A stretch of 49,807 bases of DNA from Stenotrophomonas maltophilia (lineage in GTDB: Bacteria > Pseudomonadota > Gammaproteobacteria > Xanthomonadales > Xanthomonadaceae). Under the pieces are notes generated by a model that worked only from the letters and a program-made list of their open reading frames with translations, was not told the origin of the DNA and made no database searches. The position numbers and the translations under genes are program-made. The stretch covers positions 1 to 49,807 of the forward strand of contig DEZI01000011.1 in assembly GCA_002364755.1 (NCBI GenBank). Direction: 5' to 3'. Shown here one piece after another: positions 9,140-19,170 of the stretch. How positions within the stretch are numbered: the stretch's first letter is position 1; every line of letters begins with the position of its first letter.

Positions 9140-10525
9140 TCAGCTGGCCAGCGCCAGATCATCCATCATCGCGCGCAGGAAGCGTGCCGCTTCACCGCCG
9201 GTGGCGGCACGGTGGTCGAAGGTCACCGACAGCGGGATGACCTTGTGTGCTTCCACGCCACCCATCACCGGGGTCATCTGGTGGCGGGCACGGCCGGCAC
9301 CGATGATGGCCACGCACGGCGGCACCACGACCGGGGTCGCGTAGCGGCCGGCGAACATGCCGAAGTTGGACAGCGAGATGGTGTAGCCACTCAGTTCCGA
9401 GGCGGCGATCGAGCGCGCTTCCACCTGCTCACGCAGGCGGTTGACGCCTTCGCGGATGCCACGGGCATCGAGCATGTCGGCATTGCGCAGCGCCGGCACG
9501 AACAGGCCGTCGTCGGTGTCCACGGCGATGCCGATGTCCACCTGCGCGTGCAGGGTGCGGGTCAGCGCTTCACCGTCGAACCAGGCGTTCATCGCCGGCA
9601 CCTTCTGTGCGGCGACCACGATCGCACGCACCAGGCGGGCGGTGACGTCGTTGCCCGGCAGCCAGGCGTGGATGTCGGCGTCGTCGTTCAGCGTGGTCGG
9701 CACGACCTTGCTGTGCGCGTCGGCCATCACGCGTGCCATGTTGCGGCGCACGCCCTTCAGCGGTTCCGGCTGGCCCTTGACGACCACGCCCGGCGGCTGG
9801 GTACGCATCGGCTTGCCGGCAGCGGACAGCGGGGTACGGGCTTCGCTCTGCACCGGGGCGGCCACCTGGACCGGGGCCGGCGCGGCATGGGCAGCGGCAG
9901 CCACCGGGGCCGGCGCAGCACCCAGCTTGGCGCTGCCGTCGGCCGCGGCCTGCTTGACGTCGGCCATGGTCACCGCGCCATCGGCGCCGGTGGCACGCAC
10001 GCGGGCCAGATCCACGCCCAGCTTGCGCGCGGTGGCACGCACGGCTGGAACGGCCTTCACGCCACCGACGGCCAGGGCCTGCTCGGTGTGCACGGCATTG
10101 GAGCTCTGCATCGCGCCGACCACGGTGCCAGCGTCATCGCGCTCGGCCTTTTCTTCGGCTGCGGCAGCCACCGGGGCGGCAGCGGCCGGCAGCGGCGGCG
10201 GGTTCGGTGCGGCCGGGGCCGCCGGGGCGTGCCCGTGGCTGTGACCGGTGTCCTGGCCATCGGCGCGCTGCGGCAGATTCGGGTCGACCGCGAAGGTGGC
10301 CAGCACGGCACCGGTCGGGATGATGTCGCCGGCGGCCCCGGACAGCTTCAGCACCGTGCCGGACACCGGCGAGGGCACTTCCACCACGGCCTTGGCGGTC
10401 TCCATCGACACCAGCGGCGCGTCCAGCTTGATCACGTCGCCTTCCTTGACGAACCACTCGACGATGGTCGCGTCCGGCAGGCCTTCACCCAGGTCGGGCA
10501 GGTTGAAATTCTTGGTCTGGCTCAT
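9140..10525 (-). CDS. 2-oxo acid dehydrogenase E2, dihydrolipoamide acyltransferase
   Basis: Acyltransferase core of a multienzyme complex that oxidises a 2-oxo acid (branched-chain or pyruvate) to acyl-CoA. Order: one lipoyl domain (residues ~5-80, lipoyl lysine K45 in METAKAVVE), Ala/Pro-rich linker, E1/E3-binding domain (VRATARKLGVDL and ATGADGAVTMADV, residues ~165-200), a second linker, and the catalytic domain (~230-461). The active-site His is in DHRAATGG (H438), but the Asp of the usual HRxxDG is Thr (T442). Start chosen at MSQTKNF; it overlaps the SH3 gene stop by 4 bp. The last gene of a four-gene operon; no E3 gene is nearby. Confidence 0.9.
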   Translation of the reverse strand: MSQTKNFNLPDLGEGLPDATIVEWFVKEGDVIKLDAPLVSMETAKAVVEVPSPVSGTVLKLSGAAGDIIPTGAVLATFAVDPNLPQRADGQDTGHSHGHAPAAPAAPNPPPLPAAAAPVAAAAEEKAERDDAGTVVGAMQSSNAVHTEQALAVGGVKAVPAVRATARKLGVDLARVRATGADGAVTMADVKQAAADGSAKLGAAPAPVAAAAHAAPAPVQVAAPVQSEARTPLSAAGKPMRTQPPGVVVKGQPEPLKGVRRNMARVMADAHSKVVPTTLNDDADIHAWLPGNDVTARLVRAIVVAAQKVPAMNAWFDGEALTRTLHAQVDIGIAVDTDDGLFVPALRNADMLDARGIREGVNRLREQVEARSIAASELSGYTISLSNFGMFAGRYATPVVVPPCVAIIGAGRARHQMTPVMGGVEAHKVIPLSVTFDHRAATGGEAARFLRAMMDDLALAS

Positions 10526-10875
10526 GTGCAGTTCTCTTCCAGCAGTTCCAGTTCGCGGGCCGGCAGCCAGCCCGTCGCGCCATTCGCGCGCTCGGACCAC
10601 CACCACCCACCATGTTCGTGATGCAGCTTCACCATCTCGCCGTTTTCCACATCCAGCTCGCGGGCGTCGTAGTCGCGCAGGGCTTCGGCGCGACCATCAT
10701 CCAGCAGCTGCAGCCAGGCGACGGGCGCCCATCCAGCGCGCCCATCGTTGGTGCGTACCCAGGCAAACGCCGGCCATTCCTCGTCACGTACACCGACTTC
10801 GACGATCTGGCCGGTGCGGAACCGGAGTGGATTGGAATACTGGCTGCGGTAAGCCCCAAGGAGCCGTGCCCGCAT
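10522..10875 (-). CDS. Tandem SH3-domain protein in dehydrogenase operon
   Basis: 117 residues, without signal peptide or membrane span. Residues ~3-57 and ~62-114 look like two SH3 modules: each has an ALYDY-like start (LLGAYRSQY; ALRDYDARE), a Trp-containing middle (EEWPAFAWVRT; HGGWWWSER) and a GWAP/GWLP turn with a final hydrophobic strand. Its start lies 1 nt past the E1 beta stop and its stop overlaps the E2 start (ATGA), so it is translationally locked to both enzymes. An assembly, scaffolding or regulatory role in the complex is inferred from context. I know of no characterised function. Confidence 0.8.
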   Translation of the reverse strand: MRARLLGAYRSQYSNPLRFRTGQIVEVGVRDEEWPAFAWVRTNDGRAGWAPVAWLQLLDDGRAEALRDYDARELDVENGEMVKLHHEHGGWWWSERANGATGWLPARELELLEENCT

Positions 10876-10876
10876 G

Positions 10877-11863
10877 TCAGCCTGCCGCCACCGCGCGCTT
10901 GGCCGCGGTCACGATCCGGTCCACGCTGGGCAGGTACTTCATTTCCAGGCGGAACAGCGGAATGTGGGTGTCGTAGCCGGTAACGCGCTCGACGGGGGCC
11001 AGCAGGTCGTACAGGGATTCCTCGGCCAGGCGCGCGGCGATCTCGGCACCGAAACCGGCGGTCTTCGGGGCTTCCTGCACGACCACGCAGCGGCCGGTCT
11101 TGGCCACCGATTCGGCGATGGTGGCGAAGTCCAGCGGACGCAGCGTGGCCACGTCGATGACTTCGGCACTGATGCCTTCGCCGGCCAGCTTGTCGGCTGC
11201 TTCCAGCGCTTCCTTCACCTGTGCGCCCCAGGCCACCAGGGTCACGTCGGTGCCGTCGCGCAGCACGAAGCACACGTCCAGCGGCAAGGCTTCGCCGTCG
11301 TTGACGACCACTTCCTTGTACTGGCGGTAGATGCGCTTGGGCTCCATGTAGATCACCGGGTCGGGATCACGCATGGCGGCCAGCAGCAGGCCGTAGGCAC
11401 GCTGCGGGCTGGACGGCAGCACCACGCGCAGGCCCGGTACGTTGGTGAAGATCGATTCGTTGGCTTCGCTGTGGTGTTCCGGCGCGCGGATGCCACCGCC
11501 CCACGGCACGCGCAGCACCATCGGGCAGTGCAGGCGGCCACGGGTACGGGTACGCAGGCGCGCGGCGTGGCAGATGATGTGGTCGACCATCGGGTAGACG
11601 AAGCCGTCGAACTGGGCTTCGGCCACCGGCTTCATGCCCTGTGCGGCCAGGCCGACGGTGAGGCCGGCGATGGTGGTTTCATCCAGCGGGGTGTCGAGGA
11701 TGCGCTGCGAACCGAAGCGCTGCTGCAGGCCGGCGGTGGCGCGGAACACGCCACCGTTGACGCCCACGTCCTCGCCCAGCACCAGCACCGACGGGTCGTG
11801 TTCCAGCTCCCAGGCCAAGGCCTGGGTGATGGCTTCGATCAGGGTGATGGGGGTAGCGGTCAT
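10877..11863 (-). CDS. 2-oxo acid dehydrogenase E1 beta subunit
   Basis: Beta subunit of the thiamine-diphosphate-dependent E1: MTATPITLIEAITQAL start, then LVLGEDVGVNGGVFRAT (E1 beta signature), DTPLDETTIAGL, and the C-terminal transketolase domain with VTLVAWGAQV. Length 328 residues with the ATG at 11861-11863, preceded by GGAGA at good spacing. An upstream ATG (11942-11944) that overlaps the E1 alpha stop would add 27 Ala/Ser-rich residues and is possible. It partners E1 alpha as an alpha2beta2 heterotetramer of branched-chain or pyruvate type; the substrate is not decided by sequence. Confidence 0.9.
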   Translation of the reverse strand: MTATPITLIEAITQALAWELEHDPSVLVLGEDVGVNGGVFRATAGLQQRFGSQRILDTPLDETTIAGLTVGLAAQGMKPVAEAQFDGFVYPMVDHIICHAARLRTRTRGRLHCPMVLRVPWGGGIRAPEHHSEANESIFTNVPGLRVVLPSSPQRAYGLLLAAMRDPDPVIYMEPKRIYRQYKEVVVNDGEALPLDVCFVLRDGTDVTLVAWGAQVKEALEAADKLAGEGISAEVIDVATLRPLDFATIAESVAKTGRCVVVQEAPKTAGFGAEIAARLAEESLYDLLAPVERVTGYDTHIPLFRLEMKYLPSVDRIVTAAKRAVAAG

Positions 11864-11936
11864 TGCGATATCTCCACCGGCGACAGCGGCGCTGTCGGCG
11901 GCATTGGCCTGGGAAGCGGATGCGCCCGTTTTGATG

Positions 11937-13019
11937 TCATCCATGGCGCTGCTCCAGGGCAATGGCGGCCGCGCGCTGGGCCAGCAGGTCCGCCGGCGGA
12001 TCGGCATACAGGTAGTCGAACATCGCCTCGACCGGCTGCACCGGGGTGTTGAGGTACTGGTTCACTTCCTCGTCCACCTTGGCCGCGCACTGCTCGACCC
12101 AGGTCTTTTCTTCGTCGTCGCTCCACACGCCGTTGGCGATGAGGTACTTGCGCAGGCGCAGCATGGGCTCACGGGTCCAGGCGTCCTTCACCTCGGCGTC
12201 GTCGCGGTAACGGCGCGCGTCGTCGGCGGTGGTGTGGTCGGACAGGCGGTAGGTCAGCAGTTCCAGCACGGTGCCGCCTTCGCCGGCCAGGCCGCGTTCG
12301 CGGGCCTGTTCCATCGCGGCGAGCACGGCGATCAGATCGTTGCCGTCCACCTGCAGGCAGTGCAGGCCGCCGGCCAGGCCCTTCTGGGCAAGGGTTTCGG
12401 CACCGGTCTGGGCCGAACGCGGCACCGAGATCGCCCAGCCGTTGTTGACGATGCACAGGATCAGCGGGAGCTTGTAGGCACCGGCCGAGTTGAGCGCGGC
12501 ATAGAAGTCGGTCTTCGAGCTGCCGCCATCGCCACACACCGCCACCGCGATCTGCGGTTCGTTGTTGAGCTTGAACTTCAGCGCAGCGCCGGCAGCGTGC
12601 AGGCACTGGGTGGAGATCGGCACGCAGAACGGGAAGTCCTTCACCGCGTTGCCGGTGTAGTCGTTGCCGCGCTCGTCGCCGCCCCAGTACATCAGCACGT
12701 CGTACGGGCGTACGCCGCGCATGAACATGGCACCGTATTCGCGGTAGCTGGGCGCGAACACGTCGCCGGCCTTCATCGCTGCGCCGATGCCGACGTGTGC
12801 GGCTTCATGGCCCAGGCAGGCGGCATAGGTGCCGAGCTTGCCGGTGCGCTGCAGCGCGATGGATTTGCTGTCGAACGTGCGTACGTACAGCATCTGCTTG
12901 AACAGCGGCACCAGGACGGCCGGATCCTTCAGGGAGGCGGGCAGGTCGTCACGGACGAGCTTGCCGTCCGCGTCCAGGTACTGCAGGTATTCGATCTTGA
13001 ACTCAGCGGCAACCGTCAT
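11937..13019 (-). CDS. 2-oxo acid dehydrogenase E1 alpha subunit
   Basis: Alpha subunit of E1; binds thiamine diphosphate through GDGG...NN (GDG at residues 163-165, NNGW from 192). SYREYGAMFMRG and the YRLSDHTTADDARRYR loop, a Ser-containing phosphorylation-loop-like region, are typical of the branched-chain/pyruvate E1 alpha family. 360 residues. The start is MTVAAEFKIE (ATG 13017-13019) and not the upstream MQYA. First gene of the operon E1 alpha - E1 beta - SH3 - E2. Confidence 0.92.
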   Translation of the reverse strand: MTVAAEFKIEYLQYLDADGKLVRDDLPASLKDPAVLVPLFKQMLYVRTFDSKSIALQRTGKLGTYAACLGHEAAHVGIGAAMKAGDVFAPSYREYGAMFMRGVRPYDVLMYWGGDERGNDYTGNAVKDFPFCVPISTQCLHAAGAALKFKLNNEPQIAVAVCGDGGSSKTDFYAALNSAGAYKLPLILCIVNNGWAISVPRSAQTGAETLAQKGLAGGLHCLQVDGNDLIAVLAAMEQARERGLAGEGGTVLELLTYRLSDHTTADDARRYRDDAEVKDAWTREPMLRLRKYLIANGVWSDDEEKTWVEQCAAKVDEEVNQYLNTPVQPVEAMFDYLYADPPADLLAQRAAAIALEQRHG

Positions 13020-13343
13020 TGCGTACTGCACCTTCGACAGAGAAGTTACAAATGATATGAATCGCCATGTTAAGGATTGCGTACGAAATAGCCTTCCTGC
13101 GGCGCAACACGGGGAGTCCCCTTTGTACCCCTCGCGACGGCTCGGGGGCCAATAACAACAACGTATTCAGTCGTTGTTGCAAAGCATCAGAATACGCCTT
13201 TGGCTGACTGCCGGCGCAACGCCGCAAACGGTTCCACGCGCAATGCCGGTTCCACAGGCCCACCGCACGCCCGGGTACGGTCGCCCGGCTGCCCGCACGG
13301 CAGGCAACGCGCTACCCTTGCCGCCCCTGATCTGGTCCCGCCC
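13020..13343. promoter_or_regulatory. Divergent control region, dehydrogenase operon / kynA
   Basis: 324 bp without a supported gene. It holds a perfect 8-bp dyad, CAACAACG (13156-13163) / CGTTGTTG (13172-13179), with an 8-bp spacer, and an AT-rich stretch near 13045-13075 just ahead of E1 alpha. The dyad is a candidate operator for one or both catabolic units. No clear -35/-10 pair was assigned. Confidence 0.5.
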
Positions 13344-14219
13344 ATGTCCGTCGACAACAACCAACGCGATCTCGAAGCCGGCATCCACACCGACCTGCAG
13401 GGGCGCCTGACCTACGGCGGCTACCTGCGCCTGGACCAGCTGCTGACTGCGCAGCAGCCGCTGTCCAACCCGCCGCACCACGACGAGATGCTCTTCATCA
13501 TCCAGCACCAGACCTCGGAGCTGTGGCTGAAGCTGCTGGGCCATGAACTGCGTGCGGCGATCGGCTTCCTGCAGCGCGACGAAGTCTGGCAGTGCCGCAA
13601 GGTGCTGGCGCGCAGCAAGCAGGTGCTGCGCCAGCTGACCGAGCAGTGGTCGGTGCTGGAAACGCTGACCCCGTCCGAGTACATGGGCTTCCGCGACGTG
13701 CTGGGCCCGTCCTCGGGCTTCCAGTCGCTGCAGTACCGCTACATCGAATTCCTGCTGGGCAACAAGAACGCGCAGATGCTGCAGGTGTTCGAGCACGACC
13801 TGGACGGCCAGGCGCAGCTGCGCACCGTACTGGAAGCGCCGAGCCTGTACGAGGAATTCCTGAAGTACCTGGCGCGCTTCGGCCACGATATCCCCGACCT
13901 CTACCGCGACCGCGACTGGACCCAGCCGCACGTGTCCGATGACAGCCTGCAGCCGGTGTTCGCCCGCATCTACCAGGACACCGACCGCTACTGGCGCGAG
14001 TACTCGCTGTGCGAGGACCTGGTGGACCTGGAAACCGCCTTCCAGCTGTGGCGCTTCCGCCACATGCGCACCGTGATGCGGGTGATCGGCTTCAAGCGCG
14101 GTACTGGCGGTTCGTCCGGAGTAGGCTTCCTGCGACAGGCGCTGGAGCTGACCTTCTTCCCCGAGCTGTTCCAGGTGCGCACCAGCCTGCAGGTCGCGCC
14201 GCCGGCCGACCTGGCCTGA
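13344..14219 (+). CDS. kynA: Tryptophan 2,3-dioxygenase
   Basis: Opens the indole ring of L-tryptophan to N-formylkynurenine, the first step of the kynurenine pathway. The haem and substrate residues known from the Xanthomonas campestris enzyme are at the same numbers here: H55 in FIIQHQTSELW and the proximal haem ligand H240 in WRFRHMRTVM. The GTGGSSGV loop is near the C-terminus. 291 residues. The start MSVDNNQRD is favoured because it gives the family length and the residue register. Cytosolic homotetramer. No kynB/kynU follows in the window. Confidence 0.96.
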   Translation: MSVDNNQRDLEAGIHTDLQGRLTYGGYLRLDQLLTAQQPLSNPPHHDEMLFIIQHQTSELWLKLLGHELRAAIGFLQRDEVWQCRKVLARSKQVLRQLTEQWSVLETLTPSEYMGFRDVLGPSSGFQSLQYRYIEFLLGNKNAQMLQVFEHDLDGQAQLRTVLEAPSLYEEFLKYLARFGHDIPDLYRDRDWTQPHVSDDSLQPVFARIYQDTDRYWREYSLCEDLVDLETAFQLWRFRHMRTVMRVIGFKRGTGGSSGVGFLRQALELTFFPELFQVRTSLQVAPPADLA

Positions 14220-14399
14220 GCCCCATTCAGCAAGGCCGCCGACGACGGGCTGGATCGTTTCAGATGCAAGTTCAGCGAGCAGGCCGTGACCTGCCTCAAA
14301 CGGCGTGTATTTGACGTGAACGCCAGAAGTCGGTGATCCTCGCGCGTTGCTCCAGCGCACATCGGATGTGCCGTCCATCCACCGAACCAGGAAATCCGC

Positions 14400-15899
<1,500 letters not shown>

Positions 15900-15917
15900 A
15901 CACTGAGGGTAGCAGGC

Positions 15918-16529
15918 ATGCGTACAACGTTCGGCAAGGCAGTGGTGGCCGTGGTGTGTGCGGCGCTGATCAGCGCCTGTTCCCAGCAACCGCCGCCCGC
16001 GCCTGCCGAACCGACGCAACCGCTCGATACCCGTCCCACCGAGCCACCGGCCGCTGACCCCAGCGCGCCGGTGGCCTCGGGCAACACCCCGGCGGCGGCC
16101 GACATCGCCGCCATCGCCGGGCTCAATGCCAGCTTCGACCCGGCCCGCGATCCGGCCGCCGATCTGGAAACGGCCAAGGTCGAAGCCCAGCGCGGCAACA
16201 AGCGCATCATCCTGGACGTGGGCGGCGAGTGGTGCCCCTGGTGCCACCTGATGGACCAGTTCGTGGAAGGCGATGCGGAGATCCGCCGCTTGCGCGATGC
16301 CGACTACGTGTGGATGAAGGTCAACTACAGCGAAGAGAACGAGAACGCGGCGTTCCTTTCGCAGTACCCGCAGGTGAAGGGTTACCCGCACCTGTTCGTG
16401 CTCGATTCGGATGGCACCCTGCTGCAGTCGCAGTTCACCGGCGAACTGGAAAAAGCCAAGAACGAAGGCAAGGGCTACAACCGCAGCAAGTTCATGGCGT
16501 TCCTGAAGAAGTGGGCGCCGCAGCGCTGA
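15918..16529 (+). CDS. Thioredoxin-fold lipoprotein
   Basis: Lipobox LISAC (Cys21) followed by a Pro/Ala-rich tether (residues ~22-60) and a thioredoxin-like domain (~85-200) with WCPWC (Cys106 and Cys109). A GYPH segment supplies the cis-Pro region. This looks like an envelope-anchored thiol-disulphide oxidoreductase of the Thioredoxin_7/DsbD-gamma-like group, acting in the periplasm. 203 residues. GAGGG precedes the ATG. The partner is unknown. Confidence 0.85.
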   Translation: MRTTFGKAVVAVVCAALISACSQQPPPAPAEPTQPLDTRPTEPPAADPSAPVASGNTPAAADIAAIAGLNASFDPARDPAADLETAKVEAQRGNKRIILDVGGEWCPWCHLMDQFVEGDAEIRRLRDADYVWMKVNYSEENENAAFLSQYPQVKGYPHLFVLDSDGTLLQSQFTGELEKAKNEGKGYNRSKFMAFLKKWAPQR

Positions 16530-16539
16530 CCCGCCGTTT

Positions 16540-16589
16540 GTAGAGTCGAGCCATGCTCGACTGCCGTGCCGCTCGACTGCCGCACCTAC
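16540..16589. repeat. SMAG-type repeat (degenerate)
   Basis: Starts GTAGAGTCGAGCCATGCTCGAC and ends with CTAC after a second partly matching arm. Intergenic. Confidence 0.7.
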
Positions 16590-16664
16590 AGAAACCCACC
16601 CCACGGCCGCTAATGGCAAGGACGTCAGTCGACAGGATCGTCGGCTGCCCCTACCGGAGCGCCC

Positions 16665-17792
16665 ATGCACAGCGACCACGCCCAACGCCAGCCCGCCGCG
16701 GCCAGCGACGCCGCCCCCGACGGGGTGAGCCTGCCGCCGCAGGATGCCCTGCTGGATGACGCAGGCACCGGCGAGGGCGGTGTGGAGCTGGCACCCCCGC
16801 GCCACCGCCTGCCGCAGATCGCCCTGCCGGACAACGTCGTGCTGAAAGGCGCAGTGCAGAAGCTGGTCGAACAGAAGGCCCGCCTGGACCGTCTGGCTGC
16901 CGAAGGCCAGTTGGCCGGCCTGCTGCCACCGGAGTGGCAGGGCAATGGCCTGCGCGCGATCGACCTTTCCAGCTTCGTGCAGGGCGTGCTGCCGTTCCTG
17001 CAGACCGGTGAGCGTGGCGAGACCGCGCCGGCCCGACTGCCGGTGCGCCATGTGCTGGGCGACGACAGCCGCTGGGGCCTGCAGGACGTGGCCGAACCCA
17101 AATCGCTGGCCTGGTACCTGGCCGCGGATGACCGCGCCACGGCCGGCAGCAAGGACGTGGCCGAAGCCTGGCTGGTCGGCGCGCTGGGTCTCGCGTTCAT
17201 GCAGGAAGGGCGCAGCCGCCCTGGCTTCCTGCGCGCGATGGACCAGGAAAGCCTGGCCGCACGGGTGACCATGCTCGGCTACCCGCCACCGGGCGACCTC
17301 GCCCTGTACAGCGTGACCGCGCATGGTCAGGCGCAGATCTGGTGCGTGTACGGCCGGCGCAAGGTGCGCCCGCTGGTGGCGCCGTGGCTGAGCGTGCCGC
17401 TGCTGACCGCCTATGGCGTGGCCGCGCCCGTGGCATGGCCGGCCAGCTTCCCGCCGGTGGAAGCGGTGGCCGAAGCCATCGCCGCCGCCCGTCCGGGCAA
17501 GCTGGTGCCGGAAGTGGATCTCGGCAAGGTCGTGGCGAAGATTGCCGAAGACGCCGCCGCCGAAACCTGGCAGCCGGTCAGTCTGCTGCAGCTCAACACC
17601 TGGTCGCCGCGCTGGACCTTCTTCCTCGGCACCTTTGTCGGCCTGCCGTCACTGCTGCTGGTGGCCGCCGCGCTGGCGCTGCCGGGTGCGATCGAGGCTG
17701 CGACGGTTGCTGCCTCGCTGGGCTTTGCCGGCGGCGCCATTGCCGCGCTGGCCGTGCCGTGGGTCCATGCCCGGCGCAAGCACCTGAGCTGA
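16665..17792 (+). CDS. Uncharacterised protein with C-terminal membrane anchor
   Basis: 375 residues that I do not recognise. Residues 1-50 are Ala/Pro/Asp-rich and probably disordered. A helical stretch at ~58-90 (VVLKGAVQKLVEQKARLDRL) follows, then a mixed globular region. Two hydrophobic segments near the C-terminus (FLGTFVGLPSLLLVAAALALP and GFAGGAIAALAVPWV), followed by HARRKH, make a hairpin membrane anchor. GGAG precedes the ATG. There is no clear operon partner. Codon use resembles the core genes, so it is likely a lineage-specific resident gene. Confidence 0.75.
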   Translation: MHSDHAQRQPAAASDAAPDGVSLPPQDALLDDAGTGEGGVELAPPRHRLPQIALPDNVVLKGAVQKLVEQKARLDRLAAEGQLAGLLPPEWQGNGLRAIDLSSFVQGVLPFLQTGERGETAPARLPVRHVLGDDSRWGLQDVAEPKSLAWYLAADDRATAGSKDVAEAWLVGALGLAFMQEGRSRPGFLRAMDQESLAARVTMLGYPPPGDLALYSVTAHGQAQIWCVYGRRKVRPLVAPWLSVPLLTAYGVAAPVAWPASFPPVEAVAEAIAAARPGKLVPEVDLGKVVAKIAEDAAAETWQPVSLLQLNTWSPRWTFFLGTFVGLPSLLLVAAALALPGAIEAATVAASLGFAGGAIAALAVPWVHARRKHLS

Positions 17793-17797
17793 GTGCC

Positions 17798-17836
17798 GGG
17801 GTCGGATCCCTTTCCGCAGGAAAGGGCTCTGACCCC
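17798..17836. repeat. GGGGTC...GACCCC palindromic repeat
   Basis: Nested inverted repeat with outer arms GGGGTC/GACCCC and inner arms CCCTTTCC/GGAAAGGG. The same family, shorter, is at 44669-44699. It is distinct from the GTAG family. Confidence 0.75.
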
Positions 17837-17860
17837 ATCGCAGGCACCGGCATCGCCGCC

Positions 17861-17883
17861 ATCCACGCATGGCGTGGCTCTAC
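17861..17883 (-). repeat. SMAG-type palindrome overlapping a stop codon
   Basis: On the minus strand it reads GTAG, then AGCCACGCCATGCGTGGAT. The TAG of its GTAG head is the stop codon of the small leftward gene ending at 17880. Confidence 0.7.
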
Positions 17884-18119
17884 TCCCGCACCACCCGCAA
17901 CGCGGTCGCATAGGCCTTGGCGAAGCTGGTGAAATCGCGCAGCCGGTTCAGCGACAGCAGGAACCCGGGCGGGCAGGGCTTAAGGCGATGGTGCTCGAAC
18001 CAGACATCGGCGATCGATTCCACAGTGGCCAGCGCCTCATCGATGCGCTGCAGGTCGGCCTCATGATCGATTGAGGCGGCGGCGGGCGCCGGAACCTTGC
18101 GGCGGGCGGATCGGGACAT
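17880..18119 (-). CDS. Small uncharacterised protein
   Basis: 79 residues, starting MSRSARRKVP with AAGGAA well placed upstream. A basic Ala/Pro N-terminus is followed by two amphipathic helices (LQRIDEALATVESIADVW; LNRLRDFTSFAKAYATAL). No signal peptide or membrane span. The stop codon is supplied by a GTAG repeat. I do not recognise the family. The good ribosome site and the helical pattern make it plausible as a real gene. Confidence 0.55.
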   Translation of the reverse strand: MSRSARRKVPAPAAASIDHEADLQRIDEALATVESIADVWFEHHRLKPCPPGFLLSLNRLRDFTSFAKAYATALRVVRE

Positions 18120-18662
18120 GGTGGCGTTCCTTGGATTCGTGGTTGAAAAGGCGAGATCGCATCGATTGCGCTTGGGGCGTATCCCCACATCGCTCACCGA
18201 AGGGCGACGACGGTGCGACGCAATCAAGCTCTGATCAACGGGCTTTCAACCCCGGCAGCGGTGCTCCGCTGCGCGCCCAACCTCGCCTCGTCCGGAGCGT
18301 TCGTCCAATAGGCAAAACCACTCGATTGAAGCAGTTGGATAGGCCCGACCTGTCCAAGACGATGCTATCGGGCCGATTCCGAAACATCAGGCGGCAAAGC
18401 CGACAGCCACTGACGCGCCCAGCCCAGGGGCCGTTCGTCGGCGAACACCCGGCGGCGTGCACCCAACCTCATCAAACAAGGCCTGACGCACCCACGCAGG
18501 GTTGCCGGCGACACGCTGCGCATCGCAGGCAACGTCATCCACGCATGGCGTGGATCTACTGGCCACCACCCCACCTCCCCCAAGAAGCCAGCGGTTGCCA
18601 TTGAAGTTGCCGGCCAGCGGCCGGCACTACCGGGGTCCGGGGCAGGGCCCCGGAAAATCCCT
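18120..18662. other. Gene-poor region with repeats
   Basis: About 540 bp with no supported gene. Two palindromes lie at its right end: 18538-18560 (ATCCACGC/GCGTGGAT then CTAC) and 18607-18630 (TTGCCGGCC/GGCCGGCA then CTAC). Both carry GTAG on the minus strand. A minus-strand stretch near 18365-18480 encodes FADERPLGWARQWLSALPP in an open frame and could be a remnant of a lost gene, but no start or ribosome site supports it. Confidence 0.45.
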
Positions 18663-19157
18663 TCAGACGCCTTCGCCCATCCGCTCCAGGCCATCACCGG
18701 CCAGCCGCAGGATCAGCTTCTCCAGCACCTGCTCTTCTTCCTCGCTCAGCACCGACATCAGCTTGCGGGTGATCTCGATCACCAGCGGCGCGATCGTCTC
18801 GTACACCTCGAAACCCGCCGCCGACAGCGCGAGCACCGAGCGCCGGCGGTCGTCGCCGTGCGTCTCACGCTTGATAAAGCCGCGCTCCAGCAGGCGCGCC
18901 ACCGCCCGGCTGACCGCCACCTTGTCCATCGCCGTGCGGTCGGAGACCTCACTGGCCGACGACCCCGGATACAGCGCCAGGATGGTGATCACCCGCCATT
19001 CGGGAATGGCCAGGCCGTAACGGTCACCATAGAGCTTGGCGATGTTGCCGCTCACGCGGTTGGACAGCACGCTCAGCCGATATGGCAGGAACTGTTCCAG
19101 GTCGAGCAGGACGTGCGAGGCACGCACGCGGGTGGAGGCGGGGTCGGCTGGGCTCAT
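18663..19157 (-). CDS. MarR-family transcriptional regulator
   Basis: 164 residues with a winged helix at ~50-105 (ASEVSDRTAMDKVAVSRAVARL recognition region; wing THGDDRRRS) and flanking dimerisation helices ending in LSEEEEQVLEKL. Divergent from hppD and separated by only 129 bp, so it is the likely repressor of hppD-hmgA. The start is the ATG at 19155-19157. The frame stays open far upstream, but that part is antisense to hppD. The ligand is not known; a tyrosine-pathway intermediate is an inference. Confidence 0.87.
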   Translation of the reverse strand: MSPADPASTRVRASHVLLDLEQFLPYRLSVLSNRVSGNIAKLYGDRYGLAIPEWRVITILALYPGSSASEVSDRTAMDKVAVSRAVARLLERGFIKRETHGDDRRRSVLALSAAGFEVYETIAPLVIEITRKLMSVLSEEEEQVLEKLILRLAGDGLERMGEGV

Positions 19158-19170
19158 GCTGCGGTGCACC

